64,000 nt of DNA. Origin: Apiotrichum sp. Y4204 (taxonomy: Eukaryota; Basidiomycota; Tremellomycetes; Trichosporonales; Trichosporonaceae). Location: assembly GCA_025531455.1 (NCBI GenBank), contig JAMYHL010000059.1:62001-126000 (forward strand). Reading direction: 5' to 3'. How positions within the stretch are numbered: the first letter of the stretch is position 1; the number at the start of each line of letters is the position of its first letter. The position numbers and the translations under genes were made by a program. The notes under the pieces are model-generated. The model was not told the origin of the DNA and did no database searches. It saw only the letters and a program-made list of their open reading frames with translations. Positions 34,977-44,881 of this stretch are shown piece by piece.

Positions 34977-35518
34977 CTACTTCTTCTCGTCAGCGACGGC
35001 CGCAGCAGCCGTCCCGGCAGCAGCCGCCGCCGCCCCCGCAAGGTCACCGGACGCGATGCCGGCCGCTGCGCCCGCCGCGCGCGCCTCGTTCCGCGCCTCC
35101 TCGAGGGCCATCATGACTGCGCTATCGACCATCTCGCCCTCGACAGCGCTCGCAGCAAGCACATCCACCTCGGACGCGCGCTCGCGTTCCGCCCGGCGTT
35201 CCTCCCTCCAGCGCCGGATTTCTGTTTCCGTAGCAATGATCCCGCGCGCGGCAAGCGCGTTCCGCGCCTCGCGCCGGATCACGTTCTCGGCGTCCCGTTG
35301 CGCGGATTCGTATCTCAGCAGATAGTCGTCGGCACCGATTACAAGGCCGGACATGCTTGCTGGATGTCAGCGGGGTGGGTTGTCATGGTACTGGAGAGAC
35401 TCGGCTCACCCGACGACACGAGGAATGCCTTGAGCCCCCACGTCTGTTTCCGGAAGAGCGGCCAGAAGCGGTGTGCGAGGCCGACACCGATGAGGCCGTA
35501 CACTGTCCAGCGCGCCAT
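34977..35518 (-). CDS. two-TM small membrane protein, HIG1/Rcf2-like, 5' end uncertain
   Basis: Exons are 35518-35410 and 35359-34977 with a 50-nt intron, giving 163 aa from the ATG at 35518. Two hydrophobic segments (WTVYGLIGVGLAHRFWPLF and KAFLVSSASMSGLVIGA) are separated by a short basic loop (RKQTWGL). They are followed by a charged helix rich in Arg/Glu (ESAQRDAENVIRREARNAL) and an Ala-rich C-terminus ending in DEKK. This layout resembles the HIG1/Rcf2 family of mitochondrial inner-membrane proteins that associate with respiratory supercomplexes; the match is by pattern only. An acceptor-like ctgaccacag lies directly upstream of the ATG, and a frame reading ASERASQWVVVCTETRKW lies at 35600-35700. 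One or more 5' exons are therefore likely missing from this model. Confidence 0.6.
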
Positions 35519-36624
35519 GCCCTGTGGTCAGTGAGGGCCTTGGCGTGGAAGCAGAAAACGTGAGCATAGTGAGCGTCGTGGTTGTGTGGGACGACCAAGA
35601 ACGCTGTGGCCATGCGCGCCTGGGATTCCGGCCCCAAACTGGAGGCTCCACTTCCGCGTCTCGGTGCACACGACCACCCACTGGCTCGCGCGCTCGCTGG
35701 CGCGCGGAGACGCACCTGCAATCCGCCAAGGAGCTGGAGCTCATACTGCCGTCAGCTCCGCCATGCGGCGCACCCACCGCCCGCTGCTGGTGTTCGCGCC
35801 GCCGTCCGCGGTCTCCCGGTTCCGGCATGGTGTTTGATAGAGAGTGTGAAGGAGTGGGTTGAGGAGAGTTGTGGGTAGGTTCGAGGACGGGGCTTGTCGG
35901 AAGGATGAACAGCCAAGTGGTGGGTTGGAAAAGTGGAGGTTGGTCGTTGCCATTCGGAGTGGGGCACGCGACAACGCCGTGGAAAAGGGGACGGGACAGC
36001 TCAAGCTCTTATCCTCTTCGGAATCGCAGAGGACTCGGAGCCCCTCGGACCTCGGCGGCGGAGGATGCGCCGAGCGCCGAGGGTGGGTGCTGCGGGCAAT
36101 GCACCGTGGCTGATTCTGCGCTTGAGCGACACGGGATGTTCATCAAAGTGCATCTCCGAGACGGAGTCGTCTCTAGCTCAATTGACAAGCTTCGTGTCGT
36201 GGTGGTCGACAGATCAACAACGGCGTGCTCAGCACGCCCCGACTTGCAACGCGGTGCACGACCTCGCAGTGAACATGCCCATCGTCGCGTTTAAGAACGT
36301 GCATGAATGCATGCATGGATGTGTTTGAGACTTGATTCTGCGGCTGGATGACACATGTGGAAAAGCAAACGCCGTCGCGTCTAAGCATTCACCCGACGAA
36401 GCACAGCCTGGCAGCTTCTGGCACCCAGGACAGATTTCCTAATGGCGATTAGGATTGGAAGGCCGGTTCACGTGACCGTTTATAAGCACACCTCCTGGTT
36501 TCTAATGTGTGTGATTTCTAATTGATTTGTCATTGACAATGGCTTGCTTGCTCGTCATCGTCACCATCATCGACGACGAGCTCTTATCATCAATCCCATC
36601 TCCCATCTTCCTATCTCCCATCGG
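35519..36624. other. possible 5' exons of the minus-strand gene, then promoter region
   Basis: The left 350 nt may contain 5' exons of the two-TM protein gene. The rest is upstream sequence of the thioredoxin-PITH gene, with no other gene seen. Confidence 0.4.
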
Positions 36625-36630
36625 TATAAA
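36625..36630 (+). promoter_or_regulatory. TATA box of thioredoxin-PITH gene
   Basis: TATAAA stands 58 nt before the ATG at 36688 and is followed by a CT-rich leader ending in ttcaccATG. Confidence 0.6.
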
Positions 36631-36687
36631 ACACCTCTCTCCAGCCCATCCCCCCTCTCCCAACAATCCAAACAACTTCCATTCACC

Positions 36688-37680
36688 ATGGCACCCTCCG
36701 CAAACATCACCGAAATCTCCTCCACACGCCGTGAGTCGCCCCATCATACCTCACTGTTCCCACTCACTTACACCTCAGAATTCGACGAGCTTGTCGCCTC
36801 GCTCCGGGCAGACCAGCTGCTTGTCCTCGACTTCCACGCAGTGTGGTGTGGGCCGTGCCACGCCATTGCTCCCGTCTTCCAGACCCTCGCAAACAAGTAC
36901 GCACACGTCAAGTTTGCAAAGATCGACGTCGACCAGCAGCAGGCGCTGGCCGCGCGCTTCCGCATCTCGGCGATGCCGACCTTCAAGTTCCTCAAGGGCG
37001 GCCGCGAGATTGGCGAGCTTCGCGGCGCATCCCCGCCCCAGCTCAACGCCATGGTCCAGCAGCACGCCGGCCCCGTCCCCGCCGCCGCGCCAAAGCCCAA
37101 GCCGGCCGAGCCCCAGGCCCCCGCAGACGTCTCCCTCCTCCCCCACGTGTCCGCCACCGGCCTCTCGTGCCTCGGCGAGAACAAGAACCATCCCCTGTCG
37201 TCCGTTGTTGGCCCCGACGCTGGGCCAAAGGGCCGCAGCTACCTCGAGTCGGATGTTGACCCAGAGCTTCTCATTTCTATGCAGGTGAGTGGGGTATCGG
37301 TGCAGCTGACTGTTCGATACTCTCTGAGCTGCATCATCCGCATCATTCCCCATCACTAATACTCACCCCAGTTCAATGAGCCGGTGAAGATCAAGGCGTT
37401 GTCTATCTTTGGCGGCGTGTCGCCCGCCCAGGCGCCAAAGACGGTGCGCTTGTTTGTCAACCAGACGTCGCTCGACTTTTCCGACGCCGAGACGCACGAG
37501 CCCGCACAGGAGCTTGTCCTCTCCCCCGAGGACGTGCGCGGGAACAAGGTCGAGCTGCGGTACGTCCGCTTTCAGAATGTGCGCACGCTGCACATTCTCG
37601 TCAAGGATAACCAGGAGGGTGACGAGACGACGCGCATCGACTCGCTCGACCTGTTTGGCACGCTTGCCTCTGCCAAGTGA
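36688..37680 (+). CDS. txl1: thioredoxin-like protein with PITH domain (TXNL1/Txl1 family)
   Basis: Exons are 36688-36730, 36779-37284 and 37372-37680; introns are 48 and 87 nt and the product is 285 aa, the usual size for TXNL1. Residues 1-110 are a thioredoxin fold with the redox motif WCGPC (Cys38 and Cys41) inside LDFHAVWCGPCHAIAP, and the cis-Pro segment ISAMPTFKFLKGG. After an Ala/Pro linker the PITH domain begins near residue 130 and includes SFLE-like SYLESDVDPELLISMQFNEPV and VRYVRFQNVRTLHILVKDNQ. Known homologues are cytosolic and nuclear and bind the 26S proteasome through PITH, reducing client proteins. The first intron falls between the STR and QFDELV segments, with a phase 1 join. 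This is one of the most secure calls in the window. Confidence 0.96.
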
Positions 37681-38170
37681 GCGCAAGCCGGCGGTTCGGG
37701 ATTGAATAGTTTTGTATACAATTCACATGTGACATAATCTAGAGTACTACAGTATAAGAGTGTTGGGACACTTGGAGAGGCTGTGGCAATGACATGAGAC
37801 GTGTGCAAGATGATGATGATGATGAGATTGCAGTTGGAACCAAACAAGGTTGGGAGAGAATTTTTCACAACGCCGCAACAACTGGGAAGCACCATCTCAC
37901 TTGTATTCCAGCCAAGCACAGCGCACTCATCGCTCGTCGCTCCCCGTCGCGACATGCACGGCGCAGACGCCAGTGACAGCAGCAACAATCGGGGATGATG
38001 AGAAGCGTTGGTCAGCCTCGGCTCTGTTGCCCGTTGCATGGAGTCATCATCATCGTCTCCGTTCCCCGGACTTTTCCGATTGGCTCCCCCGTCGTCGCCG
38101 ATAGCGATGTGTCATCAGTCATCATCATCCACGGGGCAAAAGTTCAGCACCACTCTCCACACCACTCCCA
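37681..38170. other. intergenic spacer
   Basis: This is the 3' flank of the thioredoxin gene and the promoter of the hydrolase at 38171. Short gatgatgat and catcatcatc runs lie near 37809 and 38045-38130. Confidence 0.5.
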
Positions 38171-39621
38171 ATGCAATCCCCGACGACCCCCTCCCCTTCT
38201 GATCCGCTCCGCGTTCGCTTTCTCGGCACCGGCACGTCGACTGCTCTGCCCGTCGGCCCGTGCCTCGCGGGCGCAGTAAAGCCGTCGCGCGACGTGCGCG
38301 CCTTTCTCGACGCATATGCCGCTGCCGCGCCGTGGGAGCGCGTGCCCGAGCGCTGGGGGCGGTACGACCCCGAGGGCGCGTGGCCGGCTTGCGTACCGTG
38401 TACGTCGTGCCGCGCGGCAGTCGACACTGGTATCGATGAGGGGTGGAAGAACCGGCGCGGCAACCCGTCAATGGTGCTGAGCAAGCACGACGCGGAGGGC
38501 GTCCTCCGCAACGTGGTGGTGGATGTCGGCAAGACGTTTCGCGAGCAGAGCGTGCGCCTCTTCCCGCGCTGGGGCATCAAGCGGATCGATGCAGTGCTGA
38601 TTACCCACGGGCACGCGGACGCGTACAACGGCCTCGACGACCTGCGCGAGTGGAACATGCGGCAGGGCGGCGCAATGCCGATATACTGCACACAGACGAC
38701 GTTTGAGACTATCGCAGCCACGTTTCCGTACCTCGTTGACAAGACCAAGGCGTCGGGCGGCGGCGAGATTCCCCAGCTCGAGTTTATCATCATTGGCGAG
38801 GAGGACGAGATCGAGGTGTGTGGTATCAAGGTCACCACTCTTCCAGGTGAGTAGAGAGGGCGGGACGGGGAATATATAATCTGCAGCAGCGGTCTCATCG
38901 TGCCAGAGGACCAGCTTTGACAGCCCCCACATCGAGCTGGTCGCTACTCTGCACAGTGTGCGCGGCAAAGCTCTGATCTCCTCCGATGCTGACCCCAGTC
39001 CCCCACGGGCGGTACTTCCACAAGGCGGCGCTCACCCCGTCGGCGCCCAGCGCGCCGGGCACACCTGGACCCGAGCCCAAACTCGAGACACCCATTCCCT
39101 TTGTGTGCCTCGGCTTTGTGTTTGACCACCAGCTCGTCTACCTCTCGGACCTCTCCTCTCTCCCAGACAGCGTGCTCGCGCGCATCAACGGGGCGCTACG
39201 CAGCGGCCCAGACCACACGCGCCGCCGGCCGGTTCTCGTCATCGACGCGCTGTGGCCGTGGCGCACGCACACGTCGCACGTATCCTTTGTGCAGGCCATG
39301 GGCATCGCGCTCCGTCTCCGGCCCGCGCAGACGTTCCTCGTGGGCATGAGCCACCCGACCACGCACTGGATGTGGGCCGAGCTCGGGCGCCATATCCGCG
39401 GCGAGAGCGGCGCGTACCCCGCGCACCAGGACCATTACCTCGCGCAGGCGCTCATCGAAAAGGTGTGGGCCGAGGACGAGATGCGCCACATTGCCAAGGA
39501 CCTCGGGCAGTGGGGCGGCGTCGTTCAGCCCGCGTACGACGGCCTCGCGCTCGACATGACGTCGGCTGGCGCCGTCGAGCTGCCCATTGGCCAGGGGTCG
39601 GCTGGCGGGTGGATCCTCTAA
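38171..39621 (+). CDS. metallo-beta-lactamase-fold hydrolase (PhnP-like)
   Basis: Exons are 38171-38846 and 38999-39621 with a 152-nt intron; 432 aa. The N-terminus carries the family block RVRFLGTGTSTALPVGPCL. A cysteine triplet C74-x2-C77-x2-C80 follows, then GWKNRRGNPSMVL, as in PhnP-type enzymes that have an extra zinc site. The metal motif is THGHADAYNGLDDL (His146, His148, Asp150), with Ala in place of the last His, common in the fungal branch. Later ligands include SHPTTH-type His residues near the C-terminus. The family cleaves phosphodiester bonds in small cyclic nucleotide-like substrates; the true substrate here is unknown. No targeting signal is visible. The long intron has tata-rich sequence and could hide a small exon, but direct joining keeps the frame (LPVPHGRYF). 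Confidence 0.88.
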
Positions 39622-40492
39622 ATAGACCTTGCATAGATGTATCAAGTGCTTTGATTTGCAGTGCAGCTGGATGTTGTCATGTGCAGCCTTGGCCTTGGGG
39701 AGGAGAGCGTTGTGAGACTGTGACAAGGTGGAGGGACAAAGTGGGGTGGAGGTCGACGCTTTGCTTTTGCTCACTCTTCCGACTCTGGTTCCAAAGGGAG
39801 TGTAGCAACTGTCTGACGCACTGACTTATTGACATTCTGACATTCTTGAGAAGACTGCACGGCTCTCGGGATGACGCGCACGCATGTTACCCATGCACAC
39901 CCGTCGTCTCGTCCAATGGTGCTCTGATTCCCGACCTTTGCCAGTCATGCGGCTGTACCAGGTTCGCGCAACGTTCGGCAAGCTCCCCATCCCGAGTCAA
40001 GCTTTCTTCCGAGGGCACGGGTGCACTGTCAAAGTGCGAGATGGTCGCGAGCAATCATTCATCGGGACAGCCCCAGGGGTGCGAGCAGTTGTCGTCCTGC
40101 ATCAACTGACATGCTCAACTTGTGACTCGACCTCCCGGCCTTTCTTATCCATCCATCCATCCATACTGCACAACACACCTGCACAGCTGACCCGACGCGG
40201 TCTCTCCGCCCCTCTGTCGATGACACAATCCTGCATTGGCATTCTATAATGGCAAGTGAGTGCTTGGTCCCCTTCTTTCCGGCGATGCACGAGCGGAGAC
40301 TGGCACGGTTGGCTGGTCTAGTGTCGATCGGTGGGCTCTTCTGTTCTGTTTCTGTTCTCTTCTCGACTAATCGGACCGTCTTGCTTTCTTTTCGTTAGCG
40401 CTCACCTCTGATGGCGGACTTACGATTATCTGTACTCCTCTGTGCTCCCAGGTGATGTGCGAAATGATTGTCTGTCCTTGTGCTGGCATATT
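39622..40492. other. intergenic spacer with a possible spliced plus-strand transcript start
   Basis: Convergent or tail region between the hydrolase and the minus-strand 980-aa gene. A plus-strand ATG at 40249 is followed by a good donor (40256). A 143-nt intron-like stretch has a ctaat branch point and ttcgttag acceptor (40398), then an open frame reading LTSDGGLTIICTPLCSQ. No stop follows until deep inside the antisense gene, so I do not call a CDS. Confidence 0.35.
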
Positions 40493-43400
40493 CTACCTCT
40501 GGCTGCTGGGACCGGGCCCCGCGTCGGCGGAGTCGGCGCTGTCCTCCAGGTCAAAGCCCGGGACATCGCCGTCAGCCGATACATGCTCGCTGATGGGGCT
40601 GAGGCGGGAATCACAGTGGGCGCTGGTACTGTCGCTGCCCTGTTCCGTCGGGGGACACGAGCGGGGCGAGTTGCGGTACGGGTGCGGCGGGTGCGGAGGG
40701 TGCCTGAAGGGGCGGGGGCTCTCTTCCGGGGAGAGCGCCATCTCGGGCAGACCGGCGTTGGGGCGGTCAAAGACCATCAGGGGAGAGCGCGGCGGGATGC
40801 GCACCCTGTTCGGTTTGGGGCCGTACTTGACCTGTTGTGAGCACGACCCAAGGGGTGCAACCTACCAGCTGGATAGTGCCGCGGCTCGTAATATTCAGTC
40901 CGAGGGAGGGGATGAAGAGCGCGGTGCCGTAGCGGATCTTGTGGCCTCGCGTGCCCCAGATATGCTCCATGAGCCAGTTGGCTTCTTCGTGGCTGTTATT
41001 GTTTTCCCTCACAATGTCGGCGTCTGTGCGTACCGTTGGCTGAACCTGGATCCACTCGGCCTGGTCCTTGCTGAACGGCAGCCAGCCAACAAACGCGGGC
41101 GAGTGCCTGTACGCCATGTCTTCGCGCAGGGCACGCGTCGCTCCGAGAATGTCACACAGCGCCACGTGAGGCCAGTATCCGCCACGGGCGAGTTCCCGCG
41201 CGACGAGATAATACCGCGACGTGGACCAGTGCTGCGCGGGCACCGTGGGGCTTGGGTCAGCGACTACTGTACTAATGCTCACTACTTACCACTGGGGGCC
41301 GACCCCAAAAAGGACTTGAAGGACGACGCGGAAGTAGCCGAGTCCGTCCCAGTACCGGGCGGCGACGACGCAGAGGGCGGCAAACGTTTTGCAGCGGAAG
41401 ACGCGGTAGTTTGAGTCGGCGTGGCCGCGCAGTTCCCAGGGAAGCGGCTGGGCGGAGCGGAGCGCGAGTGCCAGGAGGTTTGGGTGCAGGAGGAGGTGGT
41501 GCAGGAGGGCGGCGAGCGGCGAAGCCCACTCCCCGATGGCGGGAACTTGAAAGCCCGGAGTGTCGATCATCAGGAGGTGCACGAAGGATTCGAAACTCAG
41601 CAGAGTGAGGTCGGTGCGCCGGTCGAGGACCCAGTTCGGGACGCACACTACCTTGCCAGTGACGCTGCGCGCCATGCTGGTGTTGGGCGGCGCGGTGCGG
41701 AAGCCGAGGGGAACGGTCTGGAAAGGCTGCGAGTTGGGCCGCCACACCCCGTGGGATGCCGTGTGCAAGGGTGGGATCGCCGAGGCGGGCGCACTGAACG
41801 AGGCCATTCCCTCCCTGCTTCCCAGGATCCACTGGGTGCGCACATCGGGGACAGTGACCATGTGAACGACCGGATTACCGAGGCGGTAGATGAGGGTACT
41901 GATACCGGCGTCGACCGAGGCCCGCTGGTCCGCGGGGCTGGGGTTGGCCGGGCGGGGTGGCCCCTCGCCGCGGCGGTTGGGGCTGCGCCCAAACACCATC
42001 TCGCCTTGGTAGTCGACGATGCCACGACGGCCATCATGGTGGGGCGGGCGCATAAGCGGGACGTACCCGCCGAATGCCTCGGGGTGCACTGGCTGGGGGG
42101 CGATGGGCGGCCCAGGGCTGTACGTCTCGTGGAGCGGCGCGCGCGCGTGCGTCGGATCGCTGACCCGCCGGTGCCGGACTTGAAGCGCGGTCGAAGGCTT
42201 GGCGGCCTCGGCGAGAGAGCCGGTGCTGGCGCCAGCGTCACCAGTAGGCATGGGAGTGGCGTCTGAAATCGTGTATCCCGCGGGCTCGGGATTTGAACGG
42301 ACACGCGGCCGGGCAGCAAGAGCAAGGTGTACGCGGGTGTCTCCGCCGCGAGGGTGGAACCCGACGAGGCGGATAGGATGCCCGGCCTCCGCGCGGGTCA
42401 CGGGCGGGAGGCTCTCGGCAGTCGCGGGGACGCGACCGCGCGCCCATCCCGATGGCGTGTGTGCGGAGTCTTGCGCGCTGTTTGCGCTCTCCGAGCATGG
42501 GATCCGGTCGCGGGTGTGTGTGGCTGAGTGGCCGTGTGTCGCGGTCAGGCTGAGCGGGATCCGCGAGCGCTCTCGTCCGCGCTGCGTCCCAACCGGGGTG
42601 CCGTACGAAGGCGGGAACCGAGAGCCAGAGAGGACGGCGGCATACGATGGCTGACTGGGCTGGGGTGCCTCTGTCTGTGGCTGGAGATGGCGGGGCTCGG
42701 GGGTGCCCGGGACGACGCGCTGCTCGGGGCGGCCGGGACGGAAGGCGGGCGTGGGCGGGGGCGCCCACGCGCCGGGCGCGCGCCGGGTTGGAGTGAAGGC
42801 GAATGGGTCGAGCGGGGGCTGGGGGCGGACTCCGGGGATTGCGCGCGGCTGGGAGGGTACGAAGCCCGGCGGGTGGAAGCGCGCCGCGCCGCCGGGTGTG
42901 GGAGCCTGGGCGGGGGTGTGGGTGTGTACTTGAGGGTGAGGGCGCACAGCGGGGTGCGTGAGGCGGGGGTGTGTGTGGCTCAATCCGGTGCGGTGCGTGG
43001 GCGTCTGCAGCAGTGGGTAGTTGATGCCGTGGAAGGGGTCGAGTTGGTGCGGCCCGGGATGTAAGCCGGGGACGACGGTTGCCGCGGGCGTCACGGGTGC
43101 CACGGCTACCATGGGAGTTACGGGAGTCACGGGTGCCACGGGGCGGGGGCCGGCGATAGCGATGGTGCTGGCCGAGGTCTGCCAGCGCGGCGCACCGGGA
43201 AGGGGACGAACTGGGTGCAGGCTCAAGCTGAGGCCGCTGCGGGGCTGGTGTGCCGCGGGAGGGATGGGGATGGTGCGGGGGGGGGCCACGGAGTTGATTG
43301 TTGTTGACGTGGGTGTTGATTGGGCGTGTGTGGTTGGTTCCGGAACCTCTGTTGGCGCTGCTTACTTGGACGATCTGCGTGACTTGGGTGACTTGGACCA

Positions 43401-43587
43401 AGCTGATATGACCGCGGGCGGGGATGCGGCAGCCACCTTGAATGGTGACAGTGTTTTGTTTGCGAGTTTCGGGAGCCCGCCCGCCGCCTTGACCTTCGCC
43501 ATCGAGGAGGCACTCGAGCGCCGTGGGCGAGAGGCGGTACTGGTTTGTCGGGGGGTGCTCGGCGTCCGAGCGGGTGCCGCCCGTCAT
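40493..43587 (-). CDS. 980-aa Pro-rich protein with unknown conserved-looking C-terminal domain
   Basis: Exons are 43587-43437, 43357-41290, 41250-40866 and 40831-40493; introns are 79, 39 and 34 nt and the product is 980 aa. The first 450 residues are Pro/Thr/His-rich and disordered. From about residue 470 a globular, aromatic-rich part follows: GISTLIYRLGNPVVHMVTV, TGKVVCVPNWVLDRRTDL, FRCKTFAALCVVAARYWDGL, HWSTSRYYLVARELARGG and TDADIVRENNNSHEEANWL. Helical and strand alternation suggests one folded domain of about 380 residues. I recognise no family; no transmembrane segment, zinc site or kinase motif is visible. The C-terminus is acidic. A TATA box lies at 43697-43703. It sits head-to-tail with the Zn2Cys6-like gene, also minus-strand and largely disordered. 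Confidence 0.75.
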
Positions 43588-44881
43588 TGCGAAATTGAGT
43601 TACGGCTGGGAGATATGCTGAGAGCTGTAGGAGATGGGGAATAGGAGGGATGGGATGGAATGGGGTGGGATGTTGACGAGGTGAAAGACGAGGAGGTATA
43701 TATCCGTCTCCTGGGTCAAGCCGACCCACACCGCGCACCTAGCCCGGCTCTGCCCCATCCCCATTTCCCATAATGCTGTTTACCGCATTCACACACGTCG
43801 TCGGAGTGGTGGTGTGTGCCATCGATTCGGGGGTGTGTGCTGCTTCGCACAAGCCCGATGGTGACGGTCCGGGTGGTGCCACACCGTGAGTTTGGCAGTG
43901 GTGATGGTGATCGCGCGGCCCTCAAGGCGTCCCATCATTTGTTGGGAAGACTGATAAAATGCCCGATGTGATGGGACGAGACAGCAGTGTCCACACATGA
44001 TTGATGGGATGAATGCACATGGACGTGTGGACTGACAATTGTAGAGGCGGACGGCTCGTGGTTCTGAATCTGCACGCTCGTGGTCCTGCATGACACTCCG
44101 GACCAGATCCCCCCCACGAACCCCAGCCTCGGCCGAATGACAGAAATACTGTACTTATGCTTAGTGTTTTCCCCCCGGGCTCCTTGGCTGTCGAAGCGCC
44201 GCATACACAAGGCACACCACGGGCGCTCGCAATAATGACCCAGGCGGTCACGAGTCGTCAGAGAGATCTCGACAATGAGTCTTTAAAAACAGAGAGGTTT
44301 AACATTCACAGAGACCGGATTCGGGGTTTATGTGCCCCGCTTGATGCTTTTGTGGGAGAGTCGCAGGAGTGAAAGAGGACTTGGCCTCCGTGGGATATGT
44401 AGGTCGGATGAAGGTGAGTCGAGTCGAGTCGACAAGTCTGCCGTTGTCAGTTGTCGGCTGGGACTTGGCTGTTCCTTGAACTAATTTTTACACTGAGAGA
44501 GGGCTCGACAGCAAATGTCGTGAGGATACTAAATCGTTGATTGATTGGGAGTGTGGGTCAGCAGTGTGTCAAACGTGGCGTCCACAATTAACGTCGATCA
44601 CGGCATGGGCAATACCTGATGCATAACTACTCTACTGAGCTCAAAACACGCGCAAGGAGGCGGGGAACTGGAAGACAATTATTGGGCTTGAGATGACAGC
44701 GCTGGAGACGTGGGAATAATTGCTGTAGTGGTTGGTGGTTGTGTCGGTGTATTATGATGGGATGGGATAGCCATCTGCTCTGGGACGATCACGGAGGCAC
44801 GGGCATAAACAGTCTGCTTTTCAAAAACGGGAAGATGTCCATGGGGCTTGAGCACATCTGCTGACGATTTCTGATGCATTG
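43588..44881. other. intergenic region, no gene seen
   Basis: About 1.3 kb between two minus-strand genes: promoter of the 980-aa gene on the left, then AT-richer spacer with no supported ORF. Confidence 0.5.
43697..43703 (-). promoter_or_regulatory. TATA box of the 980-aa gene
   Basis: TATATAT on the plus strand (ATATATA on the minus) lies about 110 nt upstream of the ATG at 43587. Confidence 0.55.

Noticed and set aside
41421..42266. plus-strand frames over the 980-aa gene
   Set aside because: These are shadow frames in GC-rich DNA; introns and natural protein are on the minus strand.
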